Shown here in pieces: positions 40,587 to 51,917 of a DNA stretch of 64,000 bases. This stretch comes from Psychrobacter urativorans (GTDB taxonomy: Bacteria > Pseudomonadota > Gammaproteobacteria > Pseudomonadales > Moraxellaceae): contig NZ_CAJHBT010000002.1 of NCBI RefSeq assembly GCF_904846675.1, positions 1 through 64,000 of the forward strand, written 5' to 3'. The notes below the pieces were generated by a model that made no database searches, was not told where the DNA came from, and saw only the letters and a program-made list of their open reading frames with translations. Every line of letters begins with the position of its first letter. The stretch's first letter is position 1. The translations under genes and the position numbers were made by a program.

Positions 40587-41096
40587 ATGAAAATTGTTAC
40601 CGATAAAGCGCCAAAAGTAAATGTGGCCAGTATCCTAACCGCCACAGAGATTACGGCGATTCATGAGTTTATGCATCATTATCCGCAAGCGCGTGCCGCC
40701 TCGTTAGATTCGCTAAAAATCGTGCAAAAGCGTAACGGCTGGGTCGATGATGCGCAATTGAACGCCATTGCCAATATTTTAGATATTCCAGTGACTGATA
40801 TGGATGGGGTGGCGACCTTCTTTAATCGTATTTATCGTCAGCCTGTTGGTCGCCATGTAATCCTTATTTGCGATTCAGTGGCGTGTTATCTGACCGGATA
40901 CGAAGCACTATCCACTGAGCTTAGATCTCAGCTGAGTATTGAGTATGGTCAGACTACTGCGGATGGTCGCTTTACCTTATTGCCTATTTGCTGTCTCGGC
41001 AACTGTGATAAAGGCCCTGCAGTACTGATTGATGAAGACACCTATGGTCCGGTCCAGCCAGATGAAGTTGCCCAATTGTTGGAGCTATACGCATGA
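40587..41096 (+). CDS. nuoE: NADH:quinone oxidoreductase subunit E
   Basis: 169-residue thioredoxin-like [2Fe-2S] subunit of the NADH-oxidising module, holding cluster N1a. Ligands lie in [10 protein letters not shown] (two Cys) and [10 protein letters not shown] (two of three Cys). The N-terminal helix bundle and [20 protein letters not shown] are typical. Its stop overlaps the nuoF start (ATGA), so the two are translationally coupled. Confidence 0.96.
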   Translation: MKIVTDKAPKVNVASILTATEITAIHEFMHHYPQARAASLDSLKIVQKRNGWVDDAQLNAIANILDIPVTDMDGVATFFNRIYRQPVGRHVILICDSVACYLTGYEALSTELRSQLSIEYGQTTADGRFTLLPICCLGNCDKGPAVLIDEDTYGPVQPDEVAQLLELYA

Positions 41097-42517
41097 GTTT
41101 AACGGTTTCAGAGCAGATTGCCCGTCGCAGCCAAGGTAAAGCGCCCAGCCAATTGAATGAGCAACGCATTGCCGTTTATGGCGATAAGGCCACCGCCACT
41201 AGTGAGACCAAGCCGTTAACATGGCGTTTGGCACATCACGATGCGGTATTAGATCTCGCCACCTATCAGTCACTTCGTGGTTTTGAAGCGCTTAAAATGG
41301 CGTTGGAGCAAACGCCAGATGATATTTTGAAAATTATCAAAGAGGCAGTGGTCAAAGGTCGCGGCGGCGCAGGTTTCCCAGCGGGCATTAAGTGGTCGCT
41401 GATGGCGCCAATAGATGGCGGACCGCGCTATTTGGTTTGCAATGCTGATGAGATGGAGCCGGGTACCTTTAAAGATCGGCTACTCATGGAGCGTCTACCT
41501 TTTCAGCTTATCGAAGGCATGTTGATTTCGGCTCATGCCATCGGAGCGACGGCCGGTTATATCTTTATTCGCGGTGAGTATATCGTTGCCGCCGAACGCC
41601 TAAAAGCTGCTATTGAAGAGCTCAAAACTAATAACCTACTTGGTGATAATATCTTGGGCTCAGATTTTAGCTTTGATTTGAACGTCCACACGGGTGCTGG
41701 CCGCTATATTTGCGGCGAAGAAACTGCACTGCTAAATTGTCTAGAAGGCCGCCGCGCCATTCCTCGTACCAAACCGCCATTTCCTCAGGTGGCAGGAGCG
41801 TGGGGTCGTCCAACGATTGTCAATAACGTTGAGACCCTCAATAACGTACCTGCCATCATTTTGCACGGTAGTGAATGGTATACCGCATTGCCTAATGAAA
41901 AAGGCGTGAGTGAAACTCCAGGCACTAAGCTGTTTGGTTGTTCCGGAATGGTCAATGACCCTGGTCTATGGGAGTTGCCATTTGGTTATACTGCACGTGA
42001 AATCATCGAAGATTTCGCCGGCGGTATGCAAGAGGGACGCACACTCAAGGCATGGATACCGGGTGGCGCATCAACCGACTTTTTGACCACAGAACATTTA
42101 GATGTGGTAATGGATTTTGATACCATTCAAAAAGCCGGTAGCCGTATGGGTACGGGGCTGATTATGGTAGTTGATGAACAGCAAGATATGGTGCCCTTAG
42201 TACGTAATCTTGAGATTTTCTTTCAACGTGAGTCGTGCGGTTGGTGTACACCTTGCCGTGATGGCCTGCCTTGGGGTGTTAAATTACTCACTGCTATTAA
42301 TGAGGGTGAAGGGCAAGTAGGTGATGTGGAAAAGCTTGAGGGCTTAACCCGTGACTTGTGGATCGGTAAAACGTTCTGCGCCCATGCTCCTGGTGCAATG
42401 GAGCCGCTCATGAGTGCGATTAAATATTTCCGTCCTGAGTTTGATCAAAAAATTGCGCAGGCGGTCGGTGTAGATGTCATTGAGGCTGCAGCTAATCAGC
42501 AGCCAGTAGTGAAATAA
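41093..42517 (+). CDS. nuoF: NADH:quinone oxidoreductase subunit F
   Basis: NADH and FMN-binding subunit where electrons enter complex I. The 474 residues contain the NADH loop [13 protein letters not shown], the FMN region [14 protein letters not shown] and the glycine-rich [13 protein letters not shown]. Cluster N3 ligands are in [12 protein letters not shown], with a fourth Cys in [10 protein letters not shown]. The N-terminal 45 residues are variable. Followed by nuoG after 10 bases. Confidence 0.97.
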   Translation: MSLTVSEQIARRSQGKAPSQLNEQRIAVYGDKATATSETKPLTWRLAHHDAVLDLATYQSLRGFEALKMALEQTPDDILKIIKEAVVKGRGGAGFPAGIKWSLMAPIDGGPRYLVCNADEMEPGTFKDRLLMERLPFQLIEGMLISAHAIGATAGYIFIRGEYIVAAERLKAAIEELKTNNLLGDNILGSDFSFDLNVHTGAGRYICGEETALLNCLEGRRAIPRTKPPFPQVAGAWGRPTIVNNVETLNNVPAIILHGSEWYTALPNEKGVSETPGTKLFGCSGMVNDPGLWELPFGYTAREIIEDFAGGMQEGRTLKAWIPGGASTDFLTTEHLDVVMDFDTIQKAGSRMGTGLIMVVDEQQDMVPLVRNLEIFFQRESCGWCTPCRDGLPWGVKLLTAINEGEGQVGDVEKLEGLTRDLWIGKTFCAHAPGAMEPLMSAIKYFRPEFDQKIAQAVGVDVIEAAANQQPVVK

Positions 42518-42527
42518 GGAGAGCGAC

Positions 42528-45500
42528 ATGGCAGTCATACATATTGATGGAACCACTGTCGAAGTAGATAGCGCAGACAACTTGCTACAGGCGTGTTTGT
42601 CACTTGGCATTGATGTGCCGTATTTTTGTTATCATCCCGCCTTAGGTTCAGTCGGCTCGTGTCGTCAGTGCGCGGTTAAGCAATATCAAACCAAAGAAGA
42701 TATGGAAGCAGGTCGCGGTAGATTAGTAATGTCATGTATGGTCGCGCCAAGCGATGATATGTACATCTCAGTCGATGACAAAGAGGCTAAAGAGTTTCGG
42801 CAGTCGATTGTTGAGTTCTTAATGACCAACCATCCGCACGATTGCCCCACGTGTGAAGAAGGCGGGCACTGCCATTTACAAGATATGACTTATATGTCAG
42901 GCCATCACCGCCGCCGCTATCGTTTCACCAAGCGCACTCATCACAACCAAGAGCTTGGGCCATTTATCGCTCATGAGATGAACCGTTGTATCGCTTGCTA
43001 TCGCTGTGTCCGTTTTTATAATGACTATGCGGGCGGCGAAGATCTGGGCGTTTTTTCCTCAAATAACAGAGTTTATTTCGGCCGTGATAAAGACGGGCAG
43101 TTTGAAAGTGAGTTTTCGGGTAACTTAACCGAAGTTTGCCCAACTGGTGTGTTTACCGATAAAACCCATTCTGAGCGTTATAACCGTAAATGGGACATGC
43201 AATATGCACCAAGCATTTGTCATGGTTGCTCTGCCGGTTGTAATATCTCACCTGGTGAACGTTATGGTGAATTGCGCCGTATTGAAAATCGTTATAACGG
43301 TGAAGTGAACCGTTACTTCTTATGTGACCGTGGACGCTTTGGTTACGGCTATGTCAACCGTGACGACCGCCCAACTCAAGCGCTTGAGCTTATTAACAAC
43401 AAGCATGTGAAGATTAATATCAATTATGCACTCGATGAAACTATTAAACGTTTACAAGATAAGAATGTCATCGGTATCGGCTCTCCACGTGCCAGCCTTG
43501 AGACCAACTTTGCCTTAAAAAACCTGGTTGGCTTTGATAATTTCTCAACTGGTTTGAATCATCAGCAACAAGCGCTGGTGAATAAGTGCATCGAAGTTTT
43601 AAGTACTGAAGGTATTTACAACCCCAATCTAACTGATATCGAAGGTCATGATGCTGTATTGATTTTGGGTGAAGATATTACCCAAACCTCGGCTCGGGTA
43701 GCATTGTCGGTGCGCCAATCAGCGAAAAATGAAGCGGTCAAAATGGCTACTGCGCTTAAGACGCAAGTCTGGCTCGCAGAACCTTTACAACGTATCTCTC
43801 AAGGCGCGCTCAGTCCCGTTTATATTATTGACGTTACCCAGACTAAGCTTGATGACATCAGTAAAGTTAGCTGTGTGGCGACCCCTGAAGATATTACTAA
43901 GTTGGGCTTTAAAGTCGCCGATGAGATTGCAAATTTAGCGGATGATTTAGCGCAAATTGTTAATCCAGAAGAATCGCAAGCGACACCAGCCGACTCAGGA
44001 CAAGAACAGTTAGGTCAAGGGCAGTCAGACCAAGAAATTGATCCGATGCAAACGTTAGCACAGCAAATTGCTTATGATTTAGTGCAAGCAGATCAACCAC
44101 TAATCATATCAGGCACTAGCTTATCGTCTACTGCTTTAATCGAATCAGCTGCTCAAGTTACGCAAGCATTGAGTCAAAAACGGGCAGCCATCAAAGCCAC
44201 TGAACATGAGCAAGTTGAGACTCATAATGCTAAAGTTCGGGCAGCTGAAGAACGAGCAGCAACCGCGCAGCCTGTTGATGACAAAGAGTTAGCAGCGAAA
44301 CCTGCCAAGCCTGAGACTGGTACCAATAAAGATGAGCAAGACGACGTTGAGCGTAAGCCAGCAACCGAGCTTCAGCTTAAAGAAGCAAATGATAATTACC
44401 GCGCCCAAGCTGGTATTTATCTGACCGTCCCCGATGCCAATAGTATGGGTGTATGCCTGCTTGGTGGTCATTCGGTAGAAGAGCTACTAGCAACTGATTT
44501 CGACGTGGTAGTGGTTGCGGAAAACCAGCTGACTGATGCTATTGATGCTCAGAAGCTGACCCAGCTATTAGCAGACAAAACAGTTATCGCTCTTGATCAT
44601 CAATCATTGGATTGGCATAAAGATGTCGATATTGTCCTACCAGCAGCAAGCTTTGCAGAAGCTGACGGTACCTTAGTATCCGCTGAAGGACGTGCTCAGC
44701 GTTTCTTCCAAGTCTATGATAACAACTATTTTCATCCGCTCAGCAGTATTAAAGAAGGCTGGCGTTGGTTGCACGCTGTTCATAACAGCTTAATGGGTAA
44801 ACCTGTAGATTGGACGCAACTTGATGATGTGATTAACGCTTTGATAGCGACGCATCCTAAGCTTGCCGGTATTAAAGACGCTGCGCCCGATGCCGATTAT
44901 CGCATTACCGGTCTCAAGATTGCCCGTGAGCCGCGACGCTACTCAGGTCGTACCGCGATGCGTGCGCAAATGTCAGTACATGAACCCATGCAGCCAAAAG
45001 ACTGGGATACGGCTTTAACCTTTTCAATGGAAGGCTATAGCGGTAAACAGACGCCAAGCTCGATGATACCGTTTGCGTCTTCTGCCGGTTGGAACTCACC
45101 ACAAGCGTGGAATAAATATCAAGATAAAGTCGGTGGTAGTCTAAAGAATGGCGATCCGGGTGTGCGTTTATTTGATCAGCTAGAGCGCTTAATGCAGCGT
45201 CAATATGTCGCGCCAGAAGCGACCTCTTTGAATACGACTGATATGCAGCAAGGGCAGGCGAAGCTAGTACCTATTTATAATATCTATGCCAGTTCAATGA
45301 TGGCGTCGCGTAGCCCTATCGTTGCTGGGCAATTACCAATTGCTACTTGGCGTGTCGGTATTGATGATGCGCAAGATTGGAATATTGCTGATGGTGACTA
45401 TTTAGCCATTGAGGTTGATAAGCAGCAAATTACTTTGCCTGTGCAATTGGTACATTATTTAGCAGAAGGCTGTATCGGCTATCCGGTTGGACAGGTGAGC

Positions 45501-45659
45501 ATTATCCATCCCTCATTGCCAGCATCGGTACGTAAAGTGGATGCGCCAGTAACTGCTATAAAAATATCTGATGCCATGGCGGACGATAGTATTTTGCTAG
45601 CGGATTCGAATATTGACAACAGCGCCGCTACTGCGCCGACCACCACACAGGAGGTGTAA
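42528..45659 (+). CDS. nuoG: NADH:quinone oxidoreductase subunit G, enlarged
   Basis: Large iron-sulfur subunit of the peripheral arm. N-terminal [2Fe-2S] ligands are Cys34, Cys45, Cys48 and Cys70. Then come the His/Cys site [12 protein letters not shown] and the N4 and N5 set ([24 protein letters not shown]). The C-terminal half is molybdopterin-oxidoreductase-like without cofactor. At 1043 residues it exceeds E. coli NuoG (908). Two polar low-complexity segments account for most of the excess: about 478-510 (Gln, Glu, Ser) and about 549-623 (Ala, Glu, Lys, Gln). Both lie in the C-terminal domain and keep the frame open, so the protein is probably functional. nuoH follows by one base. Confidence 0.95.
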   Translation: MAVIHIDGTTVEVDSADNLLQACLSLGIDVPYFCYHPALGSVGSCRQCAVKQYQTKEDMEAGRGRLVMSCMVAPSDDMYISVDDKEAKEFRQSIVEFLMTNHPHDCPTCEEGGHCHLQDMTYMSGHHRRRYRFTKRTHHNQELGPFIAHEMNRCIACYRCVRFYNDYAGGEDLGVFSSNNRVYFGRDKDGQFESEFSGNLTEVCPTGVFTDKTHSERYNRKWDMQYAPSICHGCSAGCNISPGERYGELRRIENRYNGEVNRYFLCDRGRFGYGYVNRDDRPTQALELINNKHVKININYALDETIKRLQDKNVIGIGSPRASLETNFALKNLVGFDNFSTGLNHQQQALVNKCIEVLSTEGIYNPNLTDIEGHDAVLILGEDITQTSARVALSVRQSAKNEAVKMATALKTQVWLAEPLQRISQGALSPVYIIDVTQTKLDDISKVSCVATPEDITKLGFKVADEIANLADDLAQIVNPEESQATPADSGQEQLGQGQSDQEIDPMQTLAQQIAYDLVQADQPLIISGTSLSSTALIESAAQVTQALSQKRAAIKATEHEQVETHNAKVRAAEERAATAQPVDDKELAAKPAKPETGTNKDEQDDVERKPATELQLKEANDNYRAQAGIYLTVPDANSMGVCLLGGHSVEELLATDFDVVVVAENQLTDAIDAQKLTQLLADKTVIALDHQSLDWHKDVDIVLPAASFAEADGTLVSAEGRAQRFFQVYDNNYFHPLSSIKEGWRWLHAVHNSLMGKPVDWTQLDDVINALIATHPKLAGIKDAAPDADYRITGLKIAREPRRYSGRTAMRAQMSVHEPMQPKDWDTALTFSMEGYSGKQTPSSMIPFASSAGWNSPQAWNKYQDKVGGSLKNGDPGVRLFDQLERLMQRQYVAPEATSLNTTDMQQGQAKLVPIYNIYASSMMASRSPIVAGQLPIATWRVGIDDAQDWNIADGDYLAIEVDKQQITLPVQLVHYLAEGCIGYPVGQVSIIHPSLPASVRKVDAPVTAIKISDAMADDSILLADSNIDNSAATAPTTTQEV

Positions 45660-45660
45660 T

Positions 45661-46704
45661 ATGTCATTTACTCGTATTATTCCTGATGTGCCAAGCTTTT
45701 TGGCCAGTATGATGACTTTCGATACTTGGTCAATCTTTTTTATGGTCGTGCAAGCGCTGGTCATCTTTTTGGTAGTCGTCATTGTCGCCGCTTTGATGAT
45801 TGTTTATGAACGCCGGATGCTTGCTTTATGGCAAGACCGTTATGGGCCTAACCGCGTTGGGCCCTTTGGTTCTCTGCAATTAGTCGCTGATATGCTTAAA
45901 ATCTTCTTCAAAGAAGATTGGACGCCGAAATTTACTGATAAGTTTATTTTTACTCTCGCACCAGCGGTCGCGATGTTTACTGCCTTAGCCTCTTTTGCCA
46001 TCATTCCAGTATCGCCAAGCCTTGGCGTCGCAGATTGGGATATTGGTATTTTGTTCTTCTTTGCGATGGCAGGAATCGCGGTCTATGCAGTAATGTTCGG
46101 CGGTTGGGCATCAGCGAACAAGTTCTCGTTGTTGGGTGGCCTGCGTTCAGCAGCGCAAACTATTAGTTATGAAGTATTTTTAGGGTTATCGTTGATGGGC
46201 GTTGTGGCGTTAACGGGCTCTTTTAACTTGCGTGCGATCGTCGAGGCGCAGGTGAATGGTTGGTATATCATTCCGCAGTTTTTTGGCTTCTTAGCCTTTG
46301 TGGTAGCAGGGGTCGCGGTAACGCATAGACACCCATTTGACCAACCAGAAGCAGAGCAAGAGCTTGCTGAAGGGTATCATGTCGAATATTCCGGCATGAA
46401 ATTCGGTATGTTCTTTATTGGTGAATATGTCAACGTCGTATTAATTTCAGCGTTGATGACTTGCCTGTTCTTTGGTGGCTGGCTGGCACCTTTTAACTTA
46501 AATATTCCGTTTGTTCCGCCTGCTTTTTGGTTCATGATTAAGACACTTTTCTTTATGACCATGTTTATTTTGGCACGGGGCTCATTGATCCGTCCACGCT
46601 ATGATCAGGTGATGAATTTTGGCTGGAAAGTTTGTCTACCGGTGACCTTGATTAATCTGTTGATTACCGCTGCGGTCATTTTGATTTTTTCTCCAACGCT
46701 GTAA
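45661..46704 (+). CDS. nuoH: NADH:quinone oxidoreductase subunit H
   Basis: Membrane subunit forming the quinone chamber, about eight helices in 347 residues from ATG 45661, one base after nuoG. A longer reading from 45613 lies within nuoG. Signatures: [38 protein letters not shown] in the first loop, and [22 protein letters not shown], whose acidic residues line the quinone path. Confidence 0.97.
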   Translation: MSFTRIIPDVPSFLASMMTFDTWSIFFMVVQALVIFLVVVIVAALMIVYERRMLALWQDRYGPNRVGPFGSLQLVADMLKIFFKEDWTPKFTDKFIFTLAPAVAMFTALASFAIIPVSPSLGVADWDIGILFFFAMAGIAVYAVMFGGWASANKFSLLGGLRSAAQTISYEVFLGLSLMGVVALTGSFNLRAIVEAQVNGWYIIPQFFGFLAFVVAGVAVTHRHPFDQPEAEQELAEGYHVEYSGMKFGMFFIGEYVNVVLISALMTCLFFGGWLAPFNLNIPFVPPAFWFMIKTLFFMTMFILARGSLIRPRYDQVMNFGWKVCLPVTLINLLITAAVILIFSPTL

Positions 46705-46748
46705 GATCGCGGAAGATCTAGAGTAATGCTGATAAGGATAATAATCCC

Positions 46749-47297
46749 ATGTTTACTACGATAAAAAAGACTGTCATTGGTATGTTTACCATTGTTCGCA
46801 GCATGTGGATGGTCAATAGCCACGCGATAAGACCGCGTGATACTATTTTGTATCCTGAAGTACCGGTCCCAGTGCCGCCACGGTTTCGCGGGCGTATTAT
46901 CTTGTCCCGTGATCCTGATGGAGATGAGCGCTGCGTTGCTTGTAACTTATGTGCCGTAGCATGTCCGGTGGCCTGTATCTCTCTGCAAAAGGCCGAGCGT
47001 GAAGATGGGCGCTGGTATCCGGAGTTTTTCCGTATTAACTTCTCACGCTGTATTTTTTGCGGGTTTTGTGAAGAGGCGTGTCCAACGACAGCTATTCAGA
47101 TGACTCCTGATTTTGAGATGGGTGAATATGTGCGTCAAGACTTAGTCTATGAGAAAGAGCACCTGCTCATCTCAGGGCCTGGTAAATATCCTGATTATAA
47201 CTATTATCGCGTATCCGGTATGGCGTTAGCAGATAAACCAAAAGGTAGCGGACAAAATGAAGCTGCACCGATAGATCTAAGGAGCTTGCTGCCGTGA
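46749..47297 (+). CDS. nuoI: NADH:quinone oxidoreductase subunit I
   Basis: 182-residue ferredoxin-type subunit with two [4Fe-4S] clusters (N6a, N6b) linking the peripheral arm to N2. The two motifs are [15 protein letters not shown] and [13 protein letters not shown]. The N-terminal amphipathic stretch attaches it to the membrane part. Its stop codon overlaps the nuoJ ATG by one base. Confidence 0.97.
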   Translation: MFTTIKKTVIGMFTIVRSMWMVNSHAIRPRDTILYPEVPVPVPPRFRGRIILSRDPDGDERCVACNLCAVACPVACISLQKAEREDGRWYPEFFRINFSRCIFCGFCEEACPTTAIQMTPDFEMGEYVRQDLVYEKEHLLISGPGKYPDYNYYRVSGMALADKPKGSGQNEAAPIDLRSLLP

Positions 47298-47992
47298 TGG
47301 ATTTTATGAATCATCCTGATTTGGTTGGGTTTTATGCACTAGCAGCAGTGGCTATATTTGCCAGTTTGCGAGTCGTTATCCATGCCAATCCTGTCCATGC
47401 TATCCTATCGATGATTGTATCGCTATTGGCCGTTTCTGGCATCATGTTTGTGATTGGTGCGCCATTTGCTGGGGCACTTGAGATTGTCGTATACGCTGGT
47501 GCTATTCTGATATTGTTCGTGTTTGTGATCATGATGCTCAATTTAGGCATGGCGAATGAGGCGCGAGAAGAGCGTTGGCTAGATGCTAGAACATGGGCGG
47601 TGCCAACTGGTCTAACGATTGTGATTGCGGTGGTGCTCTATGCGATGATTGGACTCAATCATGATGAGACCGCTGTTATTGGCGGCGTGACTATCCCTGC
47701 AAAAGCGGTCGGTATGGCGCTATTTAGTAAGTATATTATGTTGGTTGAAGTGGCTGCATTACTATTGCTAGCTGCCTTAGTCGCCGCTTACCATTTGGGT
47801 AAAGAGTCTATCGATAATGAGATTATCGGTAACGATAGCCAAAACTTGGGCCCAAGCGCTGGTACTATTATAGAATATGATAATGCAGATGTGACTGATG
47901 CGGTCGAAATGGCTAAGCCTTATGAATATGAAGATGTCGATCCCCATGATTATGTGGGTACGCAGCGAGATGTGCGCAAGGAGTCAGACTGA
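47297..47992 (+). CDS. nuoJ: NADH:quinone oxidoreductase subunit J
   Basis: Membrane subunit with five predicted helices, 231 residues from ATG 47297 (a GTG directly before is the alternative). The third helix carries the family's conserved [17 protein letters not shown], which links the quinone site to the proton channels. The last 50 residues are a polar, acidic tail ([21 protein letters not shown]). Overlaps nuoI and nuoK by one base each. Confidence 0.95.
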   Translation: MDFMNHPDLVGFYALAAVAIFASLRVVIHANPVHAILSMIVSLLAVSGIMFVIGAPFAGALEIVVYAGAILILFVFVIMMLNLGMANEAREERWLDARTWAVPTGLTIVIAVVLYAMIGLNHDETAVIGGVTIPAKAVGMALFSKYIMLVEVAALLLLAALVAAYHLGKESIDNEIIGNDSQNLGPSAGTIIEYDNADVTDAVEMAKPYEYEDVDPHDYVGTQRDVRKESD

Positions 47993-48399
47993 TGGTACAA
48001 GCAGTAAGTGTGGCACAAGAGGTGTCAAATGTGCCATTTTCCCACGAGGTGGCGGGCTTAGTACAGCCAGTCGCTGAGGCGCAGAATGTATTGGGTATGA
48101 TACCTATGAGCCACGGATTAATATTGGCAGGTATTTTATTTACCATTGGTCTGTGCGGCGTCATGGTACGACGTAACTTTTTATTCATGTTGATGAGTCT
48201 TGAGATCATGATGAATGCGGCAGCATTAGCATTTGTGGTGGCAGGCAGTCGTTGGTTAGATCCAGATGGACAGATTATGTTTATCTTTATTTTGACCTTA
48301 GCGGCGGCTGAGGCCTCCATTGGTCTAGCAATATTATTGCAGTTTTATCATAAGCGTGGGCATCTCGATGTCGATAGCGCCAATGAGATGAAAGGATGA
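47992..48399 (+). CDS. nuoK: NADH:quinone oxidoreductase subunit K
   Basis: Membrane subunit with three helices and two buried glutamates essential for proton pumping ([18 protein letters not shown] and [19 protein letters not shown]). It has 135 residues against 100 in E. coli because of a 35-residue N-terminal extension; an internal Met at residue 36 ([10 protein letters not shown]) matches the usual start. The overlap of the upstream ATG with the nuoJ stop favours the longer form, but this is not certain. Confidence 0.94.
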   Translation: MVQAVSVAQEVSNVPFSHEVAGLVQPVAEAQNVLGMIPMSHGLILAGILFTIGLCGVMVRRNFLFMLMSLEIMMNAAALAFVVAGSRWLDPDGQIMFIFILTLAAAEASIGLAILLQFYHKRGHLDVDSANEMKG

Positions 48400-48403
48400 T
48401 GTC

Positions 48404-50278
48404 ATGAGTTTATTACCATTAACCTTTATACTCCCGCTCATTGGCTTTTTGATTTTAGCCTTTATGCGTGATCGGTTAACTGAACAAGCAGCTGCGTTTG
48501 TTGGTGTGGGTAGCATGTTGCTATCTGCACTGTGCACGCTGGCTGCTAGCTTTACTTTTTTAACAACCTATCCGGCAGGGACGGTGGTAGAGATGCCGCT
48601 ATGGACTTGGTTTCAAGTCGGCGATTTTGCGCCAAGCTTTGGTCTAAGTTTCGATGGCTTGGCGCTAACGATGATCGGTGTTATCACTGGCATTGGCTTT
48701 TTGATTCATCTATTTGCCGCTTGGTATATGAAGGGTGAGTCAGGTTTTGCGCGCTTCTTTAGTTATATGAATTTATTCGTCGCCAGTATGCTATTACTCG
48801 TATTGGGCGATAATTTATTATTGTTATATCTCGGTTGGGAAGGCGTTGGCATCTGCTCTTATTTGCTCATTGGTTTTTACTTCCAAGACCGTGCCAATGG
48901 CCGTGCTGCGATGAAAGCTTTTACGGTCACGCGTGTTGGTGATGTGTTTTTAGCATTCGGGCTGTTCTTGTTGTTCCGTGAGTTCGGTACGCTTAATATT
49001 CAAGAGATTATCACCCGCGCTCCTGAAGTGTTCGACGTTAATAACCCAACAATGATTCTGACCACCATGATGTTGGTGGGCGGCGCGATGGGCAAATCAG
49101 CACAATTGCCATTACATACGTGGTTAGCGGATGCGATGGCAGGTCCAACGCCAGTATCAGCATTGATTCATGCGGCGACTATGGTAACGGCAGGCGTCTA
49201 TTTAATCGCTCGCATGCATCCGTTATTTTTACTGACCCCTGGCGTATTGCTATATTGGGTTGGTGCCGTTGGTGCTTTAACTTTGACAATCGGTGGACTC
49301 TGTGCGTTGGCTCAGACCGATATCAAGCGTATTTTAGCCTATTCGACCATGAGTCAAATTGGCTATATGTTCTTAGCATTGGGCGTTGGCGCTTGGCAAG
49401 GGGCTATCTTCCATCTGATGGCTCATGCCTTCTTTAAAGCCTTGTTATTCTTATCGTCAGGTGCGGTCATTCTGGCAGTGCATCATGAGCAAAATATCTT
49501 TAAGATGGGTGGTTTGCGTAAGAAGATCCCCTTGGTATTTTGGTGTTATGTTGTCGGTGGCGGCGCGCTTGCTGCGATACCTTGGGTTACCGTTGGTTTT
49601 TACTCAAAAGAAGCGATTCTTTGGGAAACTTATGCTACGGGTCACCAAGTCTTATTTTATATGGGTGTATTCGGTGCTTTCTTAACGGCACTCTATACTT
49701 TCCGTATGATTTGGATTGTCTTTTTTGGTGTAGAAAAAACACCAGCGCATAAGCTATCTGGCGTGTCGTATTGGTTGCCACTTAGCGTGCTATTGGTGCT
49801 ATCAACAGCAGTGGGCGCATTTATCACACCGCCATTACAAGGTGTATTGCCAGAAAGCGTTGGTCATTTATTAGAAGTGGCGAATCAAGCAGATGGTAAA
49901 CATACCGCTGAGTTTATCGCCATGGGTGCGATGCTAGCAGGTTTAGTATTAGCGGCACTATTATATGTAGTGAATAAAGGTCGAATGCTCACAAGCTTTA
50001 AGCAGTCGCGAATCGGCGGCGCGCTATATTATTGGTGCTATAACGGCATGGGCTTCGATGCGCTATACGATTTAGTTTTTGTAAAACCCTTTTTATTCAT
50101 TGGCCGCTTATTCAAAGCCGACCCTGTTGATAAGACTTGGAATATATTGCCAATGCTGGCGTCAGTGGGCAATAAAGCTTTGTCTGCAACGCAAACTGGG
50201 TCGCTTCGAGGCTATGCTGCAAGCTTTGGCTTGGGTGTCGCTGTACTGTTGGTGCTGGTAATGATGACGGTGGTATAA
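48404..50278 (+). CDS. nuoL: NADH:quinone oxidoreductase subunit L
   Basis: 624-residue antiporter-like membrane subunit with a long lateral helix at the C-terminus. The core motif LLLLYLGWEGVGICSYLLIGFY contains the proton-channel Glu. Next come MGKSAQLPLHTWLADAMAGPTPVSALIHAATMVTAGVYLIAR and the later lysine-bearing helices. Start codon five bases after nuoK. Confidence 0.97.
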   Translation: MSLLPLTFILPLIGFLILAFMRDRLTEQAAAFVGVGSMLLSALCTLAASFTFLTTYPAGTVVEMPLWTWFQVGDFAPSFGLSFDGLALTMIGVITGIGFLIHLFAAWYMKGESGFARFFSYMNLFVASMLLLVLGDNLLLLYLGWEGVGICSYLLIGFYFQDRANGRAAMKAFTVTRVGDVFLAFGLFLLFREFGTLNIQEIITRAPEVFDVNNPTMILTTMMLVGGAMGKSAQLPLHTWLADAMAGPTPVSALIHAATMVTAGVYLIARMHPLFLLTPGVLLYWVGAVGALTLTIGGLCALAQTDIKRILAYSTMSQIGYMFLALGVGAWQGAIFHLMAHAFFKALLFLSSGAVILAVHHEQNIFKMGGLRKKIPLVFWCYVVGGGALAAIPWVTVGFYSKEAILWETYATGHQVLFYMGVFGAFLTALYTFRMIWIVFFGVEKTPAHKLSGVSYWLPLSVLLVLSTAVGAFITPPLQGVLPESVGHLLEVANQADGKHTAEFIAMGAMLAGLVLAALLYVVNKGRMLTSFKQSRIGGALYYWCYNGMGFDALYDLVFVKPFLFIGRLFKADPVDKTWNILPMLASVGNKALSATQTGSLRGYAASFGLGVAVLLVLVMMTVV

Positions 50279-50279
50279 G

Positions 50280-51914
50280 ATGATAGACTTACAACAAACG
50301 TGGATGCTGCCAGCATTGATTGCAATACCGTTTATTGCCGGATTGCTATGTTGGTTGGTTGAGCGGGTTAATAAACGTCTGCCGCGCTGGATTGCTTTAA
50401 TCGGCATGATCTTGACTTTTGCGCTGTCGATAATGCTATGGTATGTCGGCGACTTCTCTGGCATGAGCACACAGGTCATTGCGCCTGAGTCTGCTGTGCC
50501 GTGGGTCGCTGAGTTTGCGGTGCCGTGGATACCTAGCTTTGGTATTAGCTTTCACTTGGCGATGGATGGTTTGTCGTTACTGATGGTTGGCTTAACCGGA
50601 CTGTTAGGTGTGGCGGCAGTGGCGTGTTCTTGGAATGAGATTCAACGTCGCGTAGGCTTCTTCCATTTAAACCTTTTGTGGAGCTTAGGCGGGGTTATAG
50701 GCGTCTTTTTAGCCATCGATATGTTCTTATTCTTCTTCTTTTGGGAGATGATGCTGGTTCCTATTTACTTCTTGATCGCTATTTGGGGTCATGATGTGGT
50801 CGGTGGCAAGACCAAAGAATATGCGGCGACCAAATTCTTCCTTTATACCCAAGCTTCTGGGCTTATTATGCTCGCCGGTATTTTGGTACTGGTTATTATT
50901 AGCTATTCTTATCGCGGTGCGGTTAGCTTCAATTATAATGACTTGCTCGGTACGCCACTTGGCGGCTGGGAATTTCCGATCATGCTGTGCTTCTTTATTG
51001 GCTTTGCCGTCAAGTTGCCTATTATTCCATTCCACGGTTGGTTGCCAGATGCGCATGCGCAAGCACCAACGGCAGGTTCGGTGGATTTGGCAGGCGTATT
51101 AATTAAGACTGCGGCTTATGGTTTGATTCGCTTTGTATTACCGTTATTTCCCGCAGCCTCACAAGAGTTTGCGCCGATTGCCATGACTTTAGGAACGATT
51201 GGTATCTTTTACGGGGCATGGCTGGCCTTTATGCAGACGGATATGAAGCGTTTGCTTGCTTATACCAGTATCTCGCATATGGGCTTTGTAGTATTGGCCA
51301 TTTATGCTGGAACCTTGTTAAGTTTGCAAGGCTTGATGATTCAGATGCTCGCGCATGGTTTAAGTTCAGCGGCACTGTTCATCATGGCAGGACAATTATA
51401 TGAGCGTCTACATACTCGCGATCTGACTTTGATGGGCGGTATGTGGGGGCAGTTTCGCTATTATGCACCGATATTAATGTTCTTCTGTGCAGCCTTGTTA
51501 GGTATTCCTGGTACCGGTAACTTCATCGGCGAATTCATGATTTTACTAGGCTCGTTTGCTGATTATCCAGTATTTGTGGTGTTTGCAACCTTCAGTTTAG
51601 TATTGGCAGGGTTGTACTCACTAATCTTGATTCATCGTGCGCTATTCGGTGCTAATAATATTAAAGAAGTGGCTATGCACGAGACTAAATCACATGGTTT
51701 ACCTGAGCGTCCACTAAAAGACTTGGGCAAGCGCGAGATATCATTGTTGCTCGTGTTAGCAATTGGGCTGGTATGGCTTGGATTATATCCGCAGCCGTTC
51801 CTTGATACCTCAAGCCATGCTATGCAGTGGATTAATAATGCGTATATCTATAATCAGGTAACACAAGTAGATGCGTCACAGTTACTTGATGCAATTGCAA
51901 TGGAGGCACGTTAA
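50280..51914 (+). CDS. nuoM: NADH:quinone oxidoreductase subunit M
   Basis: 544-residue antiporter-like membrane subunit, about 14 helices. The proton-channel Glu is in FFFFWEMMLVPIYFLI, followed by KLPIIPFHGWLPDAHAQAPTAGSVDLAGVLIKTAAYG with the essential Lys. It starts one base after the nuoL stop codon, which indicates coupling. Confidence 0.97.
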   Translation: MIDLQQTWMLPALIAIPFIAGLLCWLVERVNKRLPRWIALIGMILTFALSIMLWYVGDFSGMSTQVIAPESAVPWVAEFAVPWIPSFGISFHLAMDGLSLLMVGLTGLLGVAAVACSWNEIQRRVGFFHLNLLWSLGGVIGVFLAIDMFLFFFFWEMMLVPIYFLIAIWGHDVVGGKTKEYAATKFFLYTQASGLIMLAGILVLVIISYSYRGAVSFNYNDLLGTPLGGWEFPIMLCFFIGFAVKLPIIPFHGWLPDAHAQAPTAGSVDLAGVLIKTAAYGLIRFVLPLFPAASQEFAPIAMTLGTIGIFYGAWLAFMQTDMKRLLAYTSISHMGFVVLAIYAGTLLSLQGLMIQMLAHGLSSAALFIMAGQLYERLHTRDLTLMGGMWGQFRYYAPILMFFCAALLGIPGTGNFIGEFMILLGSFADYPVFVVFATFSLVLAGLYSLILIHRALFGANNIKEVAMHETKSHGLPERPLKDLGKREISLLLVLAIGLVWLGLYPQPFLDTSSHAMQWINNAYIYNQVTQVDASQLLDAIAMEAR

Positions 51915-51917
51915 GTC

